Source of the DNA: RDXT01 sp033765305 | GTDB lineage: Bacteria; Bacteroidota; Bacteroidia; J057 | Assembly: GCA_033765305.1 (NCBI GenBank) | Contig: JANRID010000007.1 | Span: 62,001-126,000 of the forward strand | Reading direction: 5' to 3' | DNA: 64,000 bases | Shown here: positions 48,685 to 56,379 of the stretch, one piece after another | Numbering within the stretch: position 1 is the stretch's first letter | Layout: the number at the start of each line of letters is the position of its first letter | Notes under the pieces: generated by a model | Database searches by the model: none | Told to the model about the DNA's origin: nothing | Seen by the model: the letters and a program-made list of their open reading frames with translations, nothing else | Made by a program: the position numbers and the translations under genes

Positions 48685-49761
48685 TCAGAATCCTGCGGCG
48701 CCGGAGCGGCCGATGACGGTCACTGCGCAGCGGAAGCCGATGAAGGACTTGGCCGTATCTGCGTACTCGTAGGAGCGGGTGCCGCAGGAGAGGAAATACC
48801 CGATGTCTTTCCAGGAGCCGCCGCGGATGACCTTGCGGATTTCGGCGCCGCCGGGCGTGCGGTCTTCTTCCTTGAAGCGCGGATCGAGGTAGCGCGGGTT
48901 CAGGTCATGGGCGTAGGCATAGCCCGTTTCCTCAAAGTCGTCTTCGCACCATTCGGCCACGTTGCCGGGCATGTTGTAGAGGCCGTAGTCGTTGGGGAAG
49001 TACGAATCCACCGGTGCGGTGTACTCGAAGTTGTCGGCGATGTAGTCGCCGCGGCCGGGCTTGAAGTTGGCCAGGAAGCAGCCTTTGGAGTTGCGCAGGT
49101 AGGGGCCTTCCCAGGGGTAGAGCTTGTGCTCATACCCGCCGCGGGCTGCGTATTCCCATTCTGCTTCGGTGGGCAGGCGGAAGCGCGGCATGGCCGGCAA
49201 CTCGCGCTCGCCGCGGTAGTTGTTCAGGTGGGCAGTGCGCCACTTGCAGAACTCAGCTGCCGCGTACCAGTTCACCCCTACCACCGGATACTCGTCGAAA
49301 GCCGGGTGCCAGAAGTAGTTTTCCATCAGGGGCTCGTTGTAGGCGTACACGAAATCGCGCAGCCACACGGTCGTATCCGGCACGATGATCTCTGCGTAGA
49401 TCGGATTGATGGTATCGATCGCGCCGCTTTCCTGTGCGGGAGAGCTTTCACCATCCGACGCGCCATAGAGGAACTGGCGGTACTCATTGTTCGTGATCTC
49501 CGTCTCGTCCATGTAGAATGCGCTGATGGTGATCTGACGCCGGTGCGCAATCTGGGAATACGGAACATCCTGATCATTCTGACCCATATGGAAGCTTCCC
49601 GGGGGGATATACACCATCCCCATCGGCTGATACTGATCCCACTCTGGCCTGTCAGATACGCCGGTCAGCTCGCCATGGTGCCCGGTGGTTTTGCCGCCAA
49701 ACAAGCCGCAGCCGGTAGCAACCACGCTAAGGACGGTGAGCAAAAGAAGTGCTTGCTTCAT
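48685..49761 (-). CDS. gldK: Type IX secretion/gliding lipoprotein GldK (PorK)
   Basis: The ATG at 49761 gives 358 residues with a lipoprotein signal (LTVLSVVATGC, Cys18). The remainder is a formylglycine-generating-enzyme-like (SUMF1) domain: MVYIPPGSFHMGQND, EITNNEYRQFL, GVNWYAAAEFCKW, RLPTEAEWEYAARGG and VIRGGSWKDIGYFLSCGTRS. In GldK this fold is structural, forming the outer-membrane-linked ring with GldN. It lies downstream of the PorP/SprF gene and 137 bases upstream of gldL. Confidence 0.94.
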   Translation of the reverse strand: MKQALLLLTVLSVVATGCGLFGGKTTGHHGELTGVSDRPEWDQYQPMGMVYIPPGSFHMGQNDQDVPYSQIAHRRQITISAFYMDETEITNNEYRQFLYGASDGESSPAQESGAIDTINPIYAEIIVPDTTVWLRDFVYAYNEPLMENYFWHPAFDEYPVVGVNWYAAAEFCKWRTAHLNNYRGERELPAMPRFRLPTEAEWEYAARGGYEHKLYPWEGPYLRNSKGCFLANFKPGRGDYIADNFEYTAPVDSYFPNDYGLYNMPGNVAEWCEDDFEETGYAYAHDLNPRYLDPRFKEEDRTPGGAEIRKVIRGGSWKDIGYFLSCGTRSYEYADTAKSFIGFRCAVTVIGRSGAAGF

Positions 49762-49991
49762 ATCTGCGCTTAATTTCGATTCGAAAGGTCTCCGGTTAAA
49801 CGTCTGGAAGGGTACACGTCGTATATGCATGCAATGCTGATTCGGAAAAACTGAAGTGAGGACCGCCCCGGGTATTTACGCTACGATTTTAGGAAGAATA
49901 CCTGGATGCTTAAAGGTAAAACTTCAGCATTCATAACACACAAGCGGAGAAATACCCTACCGCCTGCTGCAAAAAATGTGCTGAATTCTTT

Positions 49992-50981
49992 TCAGAGACC
50001 GTCGGGGTTCCGGAGAATGTCATGCTTCTTGCCCGGAGCGTTGCTATTGCCGGGGAAGGTGTAGGACAGGATCAGCTCATGCGTTTGCAAGTCGCCCTGT
50101 GCATTAAGCGCGCTGAGGGTATAGTCGTAGGAGTAGCCGAAGAAGGTCCGGTCGGAGACCTGGAAGCCGAAGATGCCGGAGAAGGAGTCGTTGAAGAAGC
50201 GGTAATTGGCTCCCACCACCAGGGGCTTGTAGTTCCAGTAGAGGCTGACATCGGCCTGGGGCGGGCGCACGCCGTCGGTGCGCAGGAAGGCCATCGGAGT
50301 GAGCGAGGAGCGTCCGGAAGCGCCTATATCGAAGCGGTAGCCGCCCATGAGGAAGAAGCTGCGCGGGATGCGCGAGGTGCCTCCGACCCCGAAGGTCTGG
50401 AGCAGGTTTTCGATGGAGGGCTCCAGCAGGTCCTGGCCTGAAAGGCCCACGAAGTATTTGTCGCGCTGCTCGCCGCCGCCGCTGAGGTAGACCCCGGCGC
50501 CGAGCGCCGGCACGACCTGGCTGCGGATGCCCAGGGGCACCACCGGATCGATGCCGCCGTCCTGGTTGTAGATCCACTGGCCGTCGATGACGTTGTTGCG
50601 CAGGCCGCCGTTGACCCCGATGCTGAGATAGGCAAATTTCAGGTCGAAGCGGAATGCATAGGCAGCTTCGATCCGCACGCTGCTCAGGGGCCCCACCTGG
50701 TCCACCGTGGCCAGGGCACCGAGGCCGCTGCGGTAGCCCTCTCCCAGAAACGTGTTGAACGAAAGCACCGCCGTGCGGGGCGCGCCGTCGATCCCGAGCC
50801 ACTGGTTGCGGGCCATCAGCGTGAGGCTGGAGCCTGAACTCATCCCCGGCATCGGCAGGCCGGCGGCAGCAGGATTGTAGGCAAAACGATTGTACGTGTA
50901 CATGGTGTTCTGATAGAACACCTGCGCACCGGCGCTTGCGCACAGCAATACAGTCAGACCAAGGGTAAGAAGACGCTTCAT
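49992..50981 (-). CDS. PorP/SprF-family type IX outer membrane protein
   Basis: This 329-residue protein has a signal peptide (TLGLTVLLCASAGAQ) and then VFYQNTMYTYNRFAYNPAAAG, the conserved start of the PorP/SprF family (shown here split as NTMYTYNRF and NPAAAG). LMARNQWLGIDGAPRTAVLSF, GYRFDIG and FFGYSYDY are further landmarks. These barrels attach to the translocon ring and help deliver or anchor substrates. It is the first gene of the type IX locus. Confidence 0.92.
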   Translation of the reverse strand: MKRLLTLGLTVLLCASAGAQVFYQNTMYTYNRFAYNPAAAGLPMPGMSSGSSLTLMARNQWLGIDGAPRTAVLSFNTFLGEGYRSGLGALATVDQVGPLSSVRIEAAYAFRFDLKFAYLSIGVNGGLRNNVIDGQWIYNQDGGIDPVVPLGIRSQVVPALGAGVYLSGGGEQRDKYFVGLSGQDLLEPSIENLLQTFGVGGTSRIPRSFFLMGGYRFDIGASGRSSLTPMAFLRTDGVRPPQADVSLYWNYKPLVVGANYRFFNDSFSGIFGFQVSDRTFFGYSYDYTLSALNAQGDLQTHELILSYTFPGNSNAPGKKHDILRNPDGL

Positions 50982-51036
50982 ATCGAGAGGTTCACAGGGA
51001 ATGCGCCTAAATTTGAAGATATTTCAGCAATAAACC

Positions 51037-51062
51037 AAAAAGCCCGGACCTCATCCGGGCTT
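51037..51062 (-). terminator. Intrinsic terminator of hemD
   Basis: AAGCCCGGA (51040-51048) pairs with TCCGGGCTT (51054-51062). Read on the minus strand, the hairpin is followed by a T run, and its stem includes the last codons and the stop of hemD. It separates hemD from the PorP/SprF gene. Confidence 0.8.
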
Positions 51063-51815
51063 CTGGCCGCTTTCCTGCAGGTAGTGCTCGATGGCCGAGG
51101 TCATCGAGGGGAGGTTGGGCTTGGGCGCCTCCACATCCACCCGCAGGCCTGCGCGCACCGCTTCCTGGGCAGTGCTGCTGCCGAATACCGCGATGCGGGT
51201 CTGGTTCTGCTGGAACCCGGGGAAGTTGTTGAAAAGCGACTTGATCCCTGCCGGCGAGAAAAAGCAGAGCATGTCGTACTGCTCCAGGCTCACATCCGAA
51301 AGATCGCTGTCCACCGTGCGGTGGATGATGGCGTTGGTCACATCCATGCCGTTTTTCCGCATCCAGTCGGGCAGCTCGCCGGGGTTCACGTCCGAGCAGG
51401 GAAAGAGAAACTTCTCTTTTTTGTGCTTGGTGAGGAAAGGCGCCAGGTCCATCACCGTCCGCTCGCCGACGAAGAGCTTGCGCTTGCGGATGACGATGTA
51501 CTTGGTCATGTAGCGCGAGGTGGCCTCGTTGACGCAGAAATACTTGGTCTCCGGCGGCATTTCGGCGCGCATTTCAGCCAGCAGGCGGAAGAAATGCTCC
51601 ACCGGAACCTTGCTGGTGAAGATGATGCCCGTGTATTCGAGCGGATTGATCCCCTGCTTCCGGAAATCGTTCAGCGATACCCCTTCGACCTGGATAAACT
51701 TGCGGAACTCCAGCTTGAGCTTCCATTTGTCCGCCATGGCCTGGTACGGCGAGTTGACCTCGGCAGGAGGGGGCTGGGAAATGAGAATATGTTTAACGGG
51801 CTTTTGCAGGCTCAT
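51051..51815 (-). CDS. hemD: Uroporphyrinogen-III synthase family protein
   Basis: This 254-residue protein has the bilobed HemD pattern of Bacteroidota: an N-terminal VKHILISQPPPAEVNSPY, IIFTSKVPVEHFF in the middle of lobe one, and MLCFFSPAGIKSLFNNFP with IAVFGSSTAQEAVRAGLRV in lobe two. The enzyme closes hydroxymethylbilane to uroporphyrinogen III in tetrapyrrole synthesis. Sequence conservation in this family is low, so activity is inferred. It follows the DUF4271 gene in the same direction, a pairing common in the phylum. Confidence 0.88.
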   Translation of the reverse strand: MSLQKPVKHILISQPPPAEVNSPYQAMADKWKLKLEFRKFIQVEGVSLNDFRKQGINPLEYTGIIFTSKVPVEHFFRLLAEMRAEMPPETKYFCVNEATSRYMTKYIVIRKRKLFVGERTVMDLAPFLTKHKKEKFLFPCSDVNPGELPDWMRKNGMDVTNAIIHRTVDSDLSDVSLEQYDMLCFFSPAGIKSLFNNFPGFQQNQTRIAVFGSSTAQEAVRAGLRVDVEAPKPNLPSMTSAIEHYLQESGQKPG

Positions 51816-51878
51816 ACGAACGATCCGTTATGGGTTTTCCCCGCGTACTTCGGATTCAGGGGCGCTTCCCCGGAATCT

Positions 51879-53441
51879 TTACAGCCAGATCAGATACGGC
51901 AATAAATTGAAGGCGCAAATATACAAAATTTTCACACCCAAAGTAAAGCCCAGCGCGCGGTCCAGGCCGATGTACACCACATACAAATGCCTGATAATGA
52001 ATCCGGCGATGAGAAGCGCCGAGCAAACGGCCAGCACGCCGCGCAGCGGGGGCCCCGCAAACAGCAGCAGCGCCGGCAGCAGCGGCAGCATCAGCACGAT
52101 GGGATAGGAGCCCAGCACATCAAGTGCCAGCACGCGCGCAAGCATGTTCTTGATCCGGAAGAGGCCTCCGATCCAGCCCACCAGCAGGTACTTCAGCGCC
52201 ATGCCGGCCCCCAGCACGGCAAAGCTTTTGGCCAGCAGGCTCAGCGCCGGGGAGTCCTGGTAAAACAGGCGGTGCAGCCCGCTGCCGCGGCTGAAGGCAT
52301 CGAGCAGATGCCAGGCCTGCTCGTGATGCACGAGGTACGCCGACAGCGCGGCAAAGGCCGCCAGGGAGGCGACCCGCAGCAGGGTCAGCACGAGCAGCAC
52401 GCTGGAATTGGTCAGGACATCGCCGCTGGCATCCACATACAGCTTGGGCGAAACGAGGATGGTCCACTGCGCGTGGTACATGCCGGGGCTGAGCACCTTG
52501 AGCAGGAAGAGGCAGGCGGCCGGCACCAGGATCATCAGCGCCACAAACAGCCGGTTGACGGGCCGGCCGGGCAGCCGGGGCGCCCGGGCATCGGCAAAGT
52601 CGCCGTAGTAGCTTGTGCGGCGCCCGCGCTCGTCGAGCCAGAAACGGGGCTGCGCAGGCATGCTTACCGGCTCGTAGGGGTAGGCATTGAGCATGGCGCG
52701 GTAGCGGGCAGATCCGGGATCGGTCACCTCCCGCAGGCCCAGCGCCGCACAGAGCTGCCGCAGCTCCGGGCCCGGCTCGAATGCGAAGGCCACGGTGCGC
52801 AGGCGGATGCGGGCAAGCGGCAGGAGCATCCGGGCCGCTTCGAATGCACGGAACTCGAAGCCCGATGCGCCGTAGTAGGGCGCGATGTAGGCAACCGTGT
52901 CGGCCGTGGCCTGCCGGGGCATGAGGGGGGCGCTGAGGCTGTCCAGCGCGGGGCGGGTGAGCAGCATCGGCGGCCGGAGCATGCCCAGAAACGCGGCGGG
53001 GGCGTAGGGAAACTGCCCGCCGGTGCGCAGGCGCAGCCTGATTTCGTTGGCGCCGGGGCGCAGCCAGGCCGGATGCACCGGCGCCACCCAGCGCGCCAGC
53101 GGGCGCTCCGGCACCCCCAGGTAGCGGTCGTTGACCTCCAGCTGGGCCTGCCAGGCGACGCCGTCCAGCACCAGGTACAGCGTATCTGCCGGCAGCGGAG
53201 CCGGCAGATCGAGCTGGTAGCGCAGGCTCAGGGCATCGAGCCTGCGGAGGGCAACAGGCACATGCACCGGCAGATCCGCCTCCTCCCACAGCCAGGCCTC
53301 GTCCAGCGTCATGCCGGCCGGCCAGCGGGCGGCAGCGCTGTCGGGCTGCTGGGCGCGCAGCCCGGCGGCAGCGCACAGCAGCAGCCCCGGCAGCAGGAGC
53401 TTCCAGGCCTTGCAGGACGCGATACGGGTGAAGGCGCGCAT
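51879..53441 (-). CDS. DUF4271 membrane protein with an extra N-terminal jelly-roll-like domain
   Basis: The ATG at 53441 gives 520 residues with a signal peptide (LLLPGLLLCAAAGLRAQ). Residues about 30-160 resemble a galactose-binding/carbohydrate-binding jelly roll: LYLVLDGVAWQAQLEVNDRY and GANEIRLRLRTG. Residues about 290-520 hold some six transmembrane helices ending in LYVVYIGLDRALGF and the typical DUF4271 tail. Most DUF4271 proteins are much shorter, so the N-terminal part looks like a lineage-specific addition. The function is unknown. It lies just upstream of hemD, as DUF4271 genes usually do. Confidence 0.8.
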   Translation of the reverse strand: MRAFTRIASCKAWKLLLPGLLLCAAAGLRAQQPDSAAARWPAGMTLDEAWLWEEADLPVHVPVALRRLDALSLRYQLDLPAPLPADTLYLVLDGVAWQAQLEVNDRYLGVPERPLARWVAPVHPAWLRPGANEIRLRLRTGGQFPYAPAAFLGMLRPPMLLTRPALDSLSAPLMPRQATADTVAYIAPYYGASGFEFRAFEAARMLLPLARIRLRTVAFAFEPGPELRQLCAALGLREVTDPGSARYRAMLNAYPYEPVSMPAQPRFWLDERGRRTSYYGDFADARAPRLPGRPVNRLFVALMILVPAACLFLLKVLSPGMYHAQWTILVSPKLYVDASGDVLTNSSVLLVLTLLRVASLAAFAALSAYLVHHEQAWHLLDAFSRGSGLHRLFYQDSPALSLLAKSFAVLGAGMALKYLLVGWIGGLFRIKNMLARVLALDVLGSYPIVLMLPLLPALLLFAGPPLRGVLAVCSALLIAGFIIRHLYVVYIGLDRALGFTLGVKILYICAFNLLPYLIWL

Positions 53442-53447
53442 AGGCCG

Positions 53448-53455
53448 CAAAAGTA
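53448..53455 (-). promoter_or_regulatory. -7 box of the DUF4271 gene
   Basis: TACTTTTG on the minus strand is an exact TAnnTTTG match, six bases before the ATG. This again points to a nearly leaderless transcript. Confidence 0.5.
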
Positions 53456-53512
53456 GGGAAAAACGCGGCATCCGATGCCGGAAGCGCGAAGAAAACTGCG
53501 CCGCACTGCCCT

Positions 53513-53551
53513 GGAAAAAACGGAACGCGCCGGCAGGGCCGGCGCGTTCCG
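53513..53551 (-). terminator. Intrinsic terminator of the tRNA-Ser gene
   Basis: CGGAACGCGCCGGC (53521-53534) pairs perfectly with GCCGGCGCGTTCCG (53538-53551) over a three-base loop. On the minus strand the stem is followed by a run of T (plus-strand A residues before 53521). It lies six bases past the tRNA-Ser 3' end. Confidence 0.9.
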
Positions 53552-53556
53552 TTCGG

Positions 53557-53644
53557 CAGAGAGAGGGGGATTCGAACCCCCGATACCCTTTTGGGGTATA
53601 CTCACTTTCCAGGCGAGCCCGTTCGACCGCTCCGGCATCTCTCT
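53557..53644 (-). tRNA. tRNA-Ser (anticodon GGA)
   Basis: On the minus strand a 7-bp acceptor stem AGAGAGA/TCTCTCT encloses a D-arm, an anticodon arm with loop CTGGAAA (anticodon GGA), a long class II variable arm built from TATACCC and GGGTAT, and a T-arm GGGGG-TTCGAAT-CCCCC. The discriminator is G; a full CCA is not encoded. Confidence 0.96.
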
Positions 53645-53816
53645 GGGTCTGCGAATGCTTCGCAAAACAGGGACACAAAGGTAGCAACTATTCTGAATAT
53701 GCCAACCATTTTTACCGGCAATCCTGCCCCAAACCGCAAAAAAATTTGAATTTTTATCCCCGCACTCTTGACACGTGTCCGCCAGGCCTCTATCTTTGTC
53801 CCCGTATTAGAGAAAC

Positions 53817-53888
53817 GCCCTGTTCGTCTAACGGTTAGGACATCTCTCTTTCAAGGAGGAAATAGGGGTTCGATTCCCCTACGGGGTG
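53817..53888 (+). tRNA. tRNA-Glu (anticodon TTC)
   Basis: The acceptor stem GCCCTGT/ACGGGGT has two G-U pairs. It is followed by the TC-GTCTAACGGTTAGGAC D-arm, an anticodon loop CTTTCAA (TTC) and a T-arm AGGGG-TTCGATT-CCCCT. The discriminator is G and CCA is not encoded. The sequence layout matches bacterial tRNA-Glu throughout. Confidence 0.96.
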
Positions 53889-53892
53889 CAAG

Positions 53893-53925
53893 AAAGCCTG
53901 TAAGTACTGCTTACAGGCTTTTCCG
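53893..53925 (+). terminator. Intrinsic terminator of the tRNA-Glu gene
   Basis: AAAGCCTGTAAG (53893-53904) pairs with CTTACAGGCTTT (53910-53921) and is followed by TTCC. The hairpin begins five bases after the tRNA end and lies 20 bases upstream of the DinB gene. Confidence 0.8.
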
Positions 53926-53943
53926 TTTTATATCTCCGCTCCT

Positions 53944-54390
53944 ATGCGCGATTATTTCCGCCGCCTCTTCGAGTACGACCTCTGGGGCCACCTCCGCATC
54001 CTCGATGCCCTACTGGCCCATGAGGTGCAGGACGAGCGCTGCAGCTACTGGCTCAGCCACATCTTCAACGCCCGCCAGATCTGGCTCGAACGCATCCGCG
54101 ACGGCCATACCGTGCATCCGGTGCACGAGGTTTATCCCCTCCACACCCTGGCCGCCCGTCTGGAAGACTCCCAGCGGCAATGGATGGCCTGGCTGGATGC
54201 CCAGCCCGAACACCTGAGCGGCACCGTCGCCTACCAGACCAGCCAGGGCGGCTCGTATGAGAACGCCCTGACCGATCTGCTTGCGCACGTCGTCAACCAC
54301 GGCACGCACCACCGCGCCCAGGCCGCCGCACGCCTGCGGGAGCTGGGCATTGCCCCGCCCCCGACTGATTTTCTCTTCTACTTCCGCTGA
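53944..54390 (+). CDS. DinB-family protein
   Basis: This 148-residue protein forms a four-helix bundle typical of DinB/YfiT proteins. It starts MRDYFRRLFEYDLWGHLRIL, with His residues in LSHIFNARQIW and VNHGTHHRAQ that match the three-His metal site of the family. Members are metal-dependent thiol transferases or of unknown role. The end FYFR is typical of the Bacteroidota branch. It lies directly after the tRNA-Glu terminator and converges on the acyltransferase-family gene with a six-base gap. Confidence 0.88.
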   Translation: MRDYFRRLFEYDLWGHLRILDALLAHEVQDERCSYWLSHIFNARQIWLERIRDGHTVHPVHEVYPLHTLAARLEDSQRQWMAWLDAQPEHLSGTVAYQTSQGGSYENALTDLLAHVVNHGTHHRAQAAARLRELGIAPPPTDFLFYFR

Positions 54391-54396
54391 GCAGCC

Positions 54397-55581
54397 TCAG
54401 ATCCGCACAAAAATCTTGCGCCGGTAGAGGATATACACCAGCCCGAAGATCAGCGTGGTGTACAGAAACGCCCAGAGCATGGAGGCGAACCTGGCCGACA
54501 GGCCGAGGCCCGTCAGGCCGTTCATGAAGACCGCATTGAAGCCGCCCGTGCTTTCGGGGATGAACAGCAGACTGATCAGCACGCCTGCCAGCACATACGC
54601 TACGATGGCGTTGGTGCCGAATACCACGAAGGGCAGCGTCCAGCGGGTATAGCCCTGCACGTCCACCAGCCAGTAGATGGCAGCCAGGGTCATCATGGCA
54701 AGGCCGGAGGTGTAGAGCACGTAGCTGCTCGTCCAGAGGTTTTTGTTGATTTCGAAGAAGAAGCCCCAGAAGTTGCCGAGGGTGAAGGTGAGGAATCCGG
54801 CGGTGAAGAGCCAGGTCATTTTGCGCTCCACGGGCATCTCCATGAGGATCAGCCGGCCGGCCAGCATGCCCGAAATCCCCGTTGCAATGGCGGGCAGGGT
54901 GCTCAGGATGCCCTCCGGGTCCCAGGTGACCTCCCACATGCGGCCCGGCAGCAGCAGCCGGTCGATCCAGGCCTGCAGGTTGGTGCCCTGCTCCAGATTG
55001 GCGGCAATAAACCGGTCGCCGAGCGGAATCAGCCCGCTCACCGGTACCGGCCCGCCGCTGCGGGTCACCTCGCCCGTGGCCAGGGCCTGGCGGATTACCT
55101 CGTCCACAGGCACCGGAATCAGCGTCATGGCCAGCCAGTAGCCCACCAGCAGGATGCCGCCGGCCCAGGCCTGCCGCTTCCAGTCGCTGTACAGAAAGAG
55201 CAGCGCGCAGGCCAGAAACACGACCGCAATCCGGTGCAGCACGCCCGTGAAGCGGATCGCGTCGATCGAAAAGTCGAAGCCGGGAAAGATCCAGAGGAAC
55301 ATCCCGAGCGCGTAGATGATCAGCGAACGGGTGAAAATTTTGCGGACCATCTGGCCTTTGGGCGCGTTTTCCTGGATGCGGCGGGTATAGGCCAGCACGA
55401 TGGAAACCCCCACCATAAACAGGAAGAAGGGAAATACGAAATCGGTCGGGGTAATTCCGTGCCATTCCGCATGCAGCAGGGGGGCGTAGACGGAGGACCA
55501 GGACCCGGGATCGTTGACGATGATCATTCCTGCAATCGTCAGACCCCGGAGCACATCGAGGGAGAGGAGTCGTTTCGGCAT
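54397..55581 (-). CDS. COG4299/DUF5009 acyltransferase-like membrane protein (HGSNAT relative)
   Basis: The ATG at 55581 gives 394 residues starting MPKRLLSLDVLRGLTIAGM. LLSLDVLRG and WHGITPTDFVFPFFLFMVG, with conserved His and Asp, mark the bacterial relatives of heparan-alpha-glucosaminide N-acetyltransferase. About ten transmembrane helices follow. The family may acetylate sugars at the membrane, but bacterial substrates are mostly unknown. It is divergent from the DUF1361 gene. Confidence 0.88.
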   Translation of the reverse strand: MPKRLLSLDVLRGLTIAGMIIVNDPGSWSSVYAPLLHAEWHGITPTDFVFPFFLFMVGVSIVLAYTRRIQENAPKGQMVRKIFTRSLIIYALGMFLWIFPGFDFSIDAIRFTGVLHRIAVVFLACALLFLYSDWKRQAWAGGILLVGYWLAMTLIPVPVDEVIRQALATGEVTRSGGPVPVSGLIPLGDRFIAANLEQGTNLQAWIDRLLLPGRMWEVTWDPEGILSTLPAIATGISGMLAGRLILMEMPVERKMTWLFTAGFLTFTLGNFWGFFFEINKNLWTSSYVLYTSGLAMMTLAAIYWLVDVQGYTRWTLPFVVFGTNAIVAYVLAGVLISLLFIPESTGGFNAVFMNGLTGLGLSARFASMLWAFLYTTLIFGLVYILYRRKIFVRI

Positions 55582-55701
55582 AGCAGCAGCAAGTTGAGGC
55601 AGAAAATTACGAAAAGAGGAACGGTTTCCAAGCGGAAACCGGACGCGCAGGATTTTTCGCCCTTGCCCGCCGGGAAATTGCGGCACCGGAGCCGGCACCG
55701 T

Positions 55702-56379
55702 ATGTTTGCCCCGATGCTCCGATCCCTGCTGTCCGCGGCCATGAACCTGCCTGCCCGCCATCCCCGCCTGCTGCCGATGCTGCTTGCCACGGGGTTTGCC
55801 TGCCTTCTGTACGCAGGACGGGTGTGGATGTCCGGCTCCACCAAATTCAGCTTTCTGCTCTGGAACCTGTTTCTGGCATGGATTCCCTGGCTGATCTCGG
55901 CGTGGCTGGTCCGGCGGCCCCGCCCGCTGCTGCTGCTCGTGCCGGCACTTGCCGCCTGGCTGCTGTTTTTCCCCAATGCACCCTACATCCTCACGGACCT
56001 TGTGCATTTCCGCAAATACAACCGCGTGCCGCAGTGGTACGACCTGTCGCTCATCCTGGCCTTCGCCTGGGCCGGGCTGCTGGCCGGGCTGAACTCTCTG
56101 GAGCATATCCACGGCCTGCTGCGCAGCCGCTGGGGCAGCCGCCCCGCCTGGCTGGCCGCAGCCGTCCTGTTGCTCCTGGCCGCCTATGGCGTGTATCTGG
56201 GCCGCTACGGCCGGCGGAACAGCTGGGAGGTGCTTACCGAACCCGAATCGCTGCTCGGCGAGGCCGCCGCCCCCCTGCTGGATCCGCAGACCCACCTGAG
56301 CGCGCTGGGATTTTCAGTCGTATTCGGCCTGCTGCTCTTCACCCTCTACGCCGCATGGCACCGGCGGGAGCCAGCGTGA
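55702..56379 (+). CDS. DUF1361 membrane protein
   Basis: This 225-residue protein has about six transmembrane helices. FLLWNLFLAWIPWLIS, FFPNAPYILTDLVHF and GRYGRRNSWEVL are the conserved motifs of DUF1361, a family of unknown function. The start at 55702 overlaps TATGTTTG, itself an exact -7 box, so a leaderless start at the ATG at 55714 is also possible. The 3' end overlaps the convergent exosortase gene by 66 bases on the opposite strand. Confidence 0.85.
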   Translation: MFAPMLRSLLSAAMNLPARHPRLLPMLLATGFACLLYAGRVWMSGSTKFSFLLWNLFLAWIPWLISAWLVRRPRPLLLLVPALAAWLLFFPNAPYILTDLVHFRKYNRVPQWYDLSLILAFAWAGLLAGLNSLEHIHGLLRSRWGSRPAWLAAAVLLLLAAYGVYLGRYGRRNSWEVLTEPESLLGEAAAPLLDPQTHLSALGFSVVFGLLLFTLYAAWHRREPA

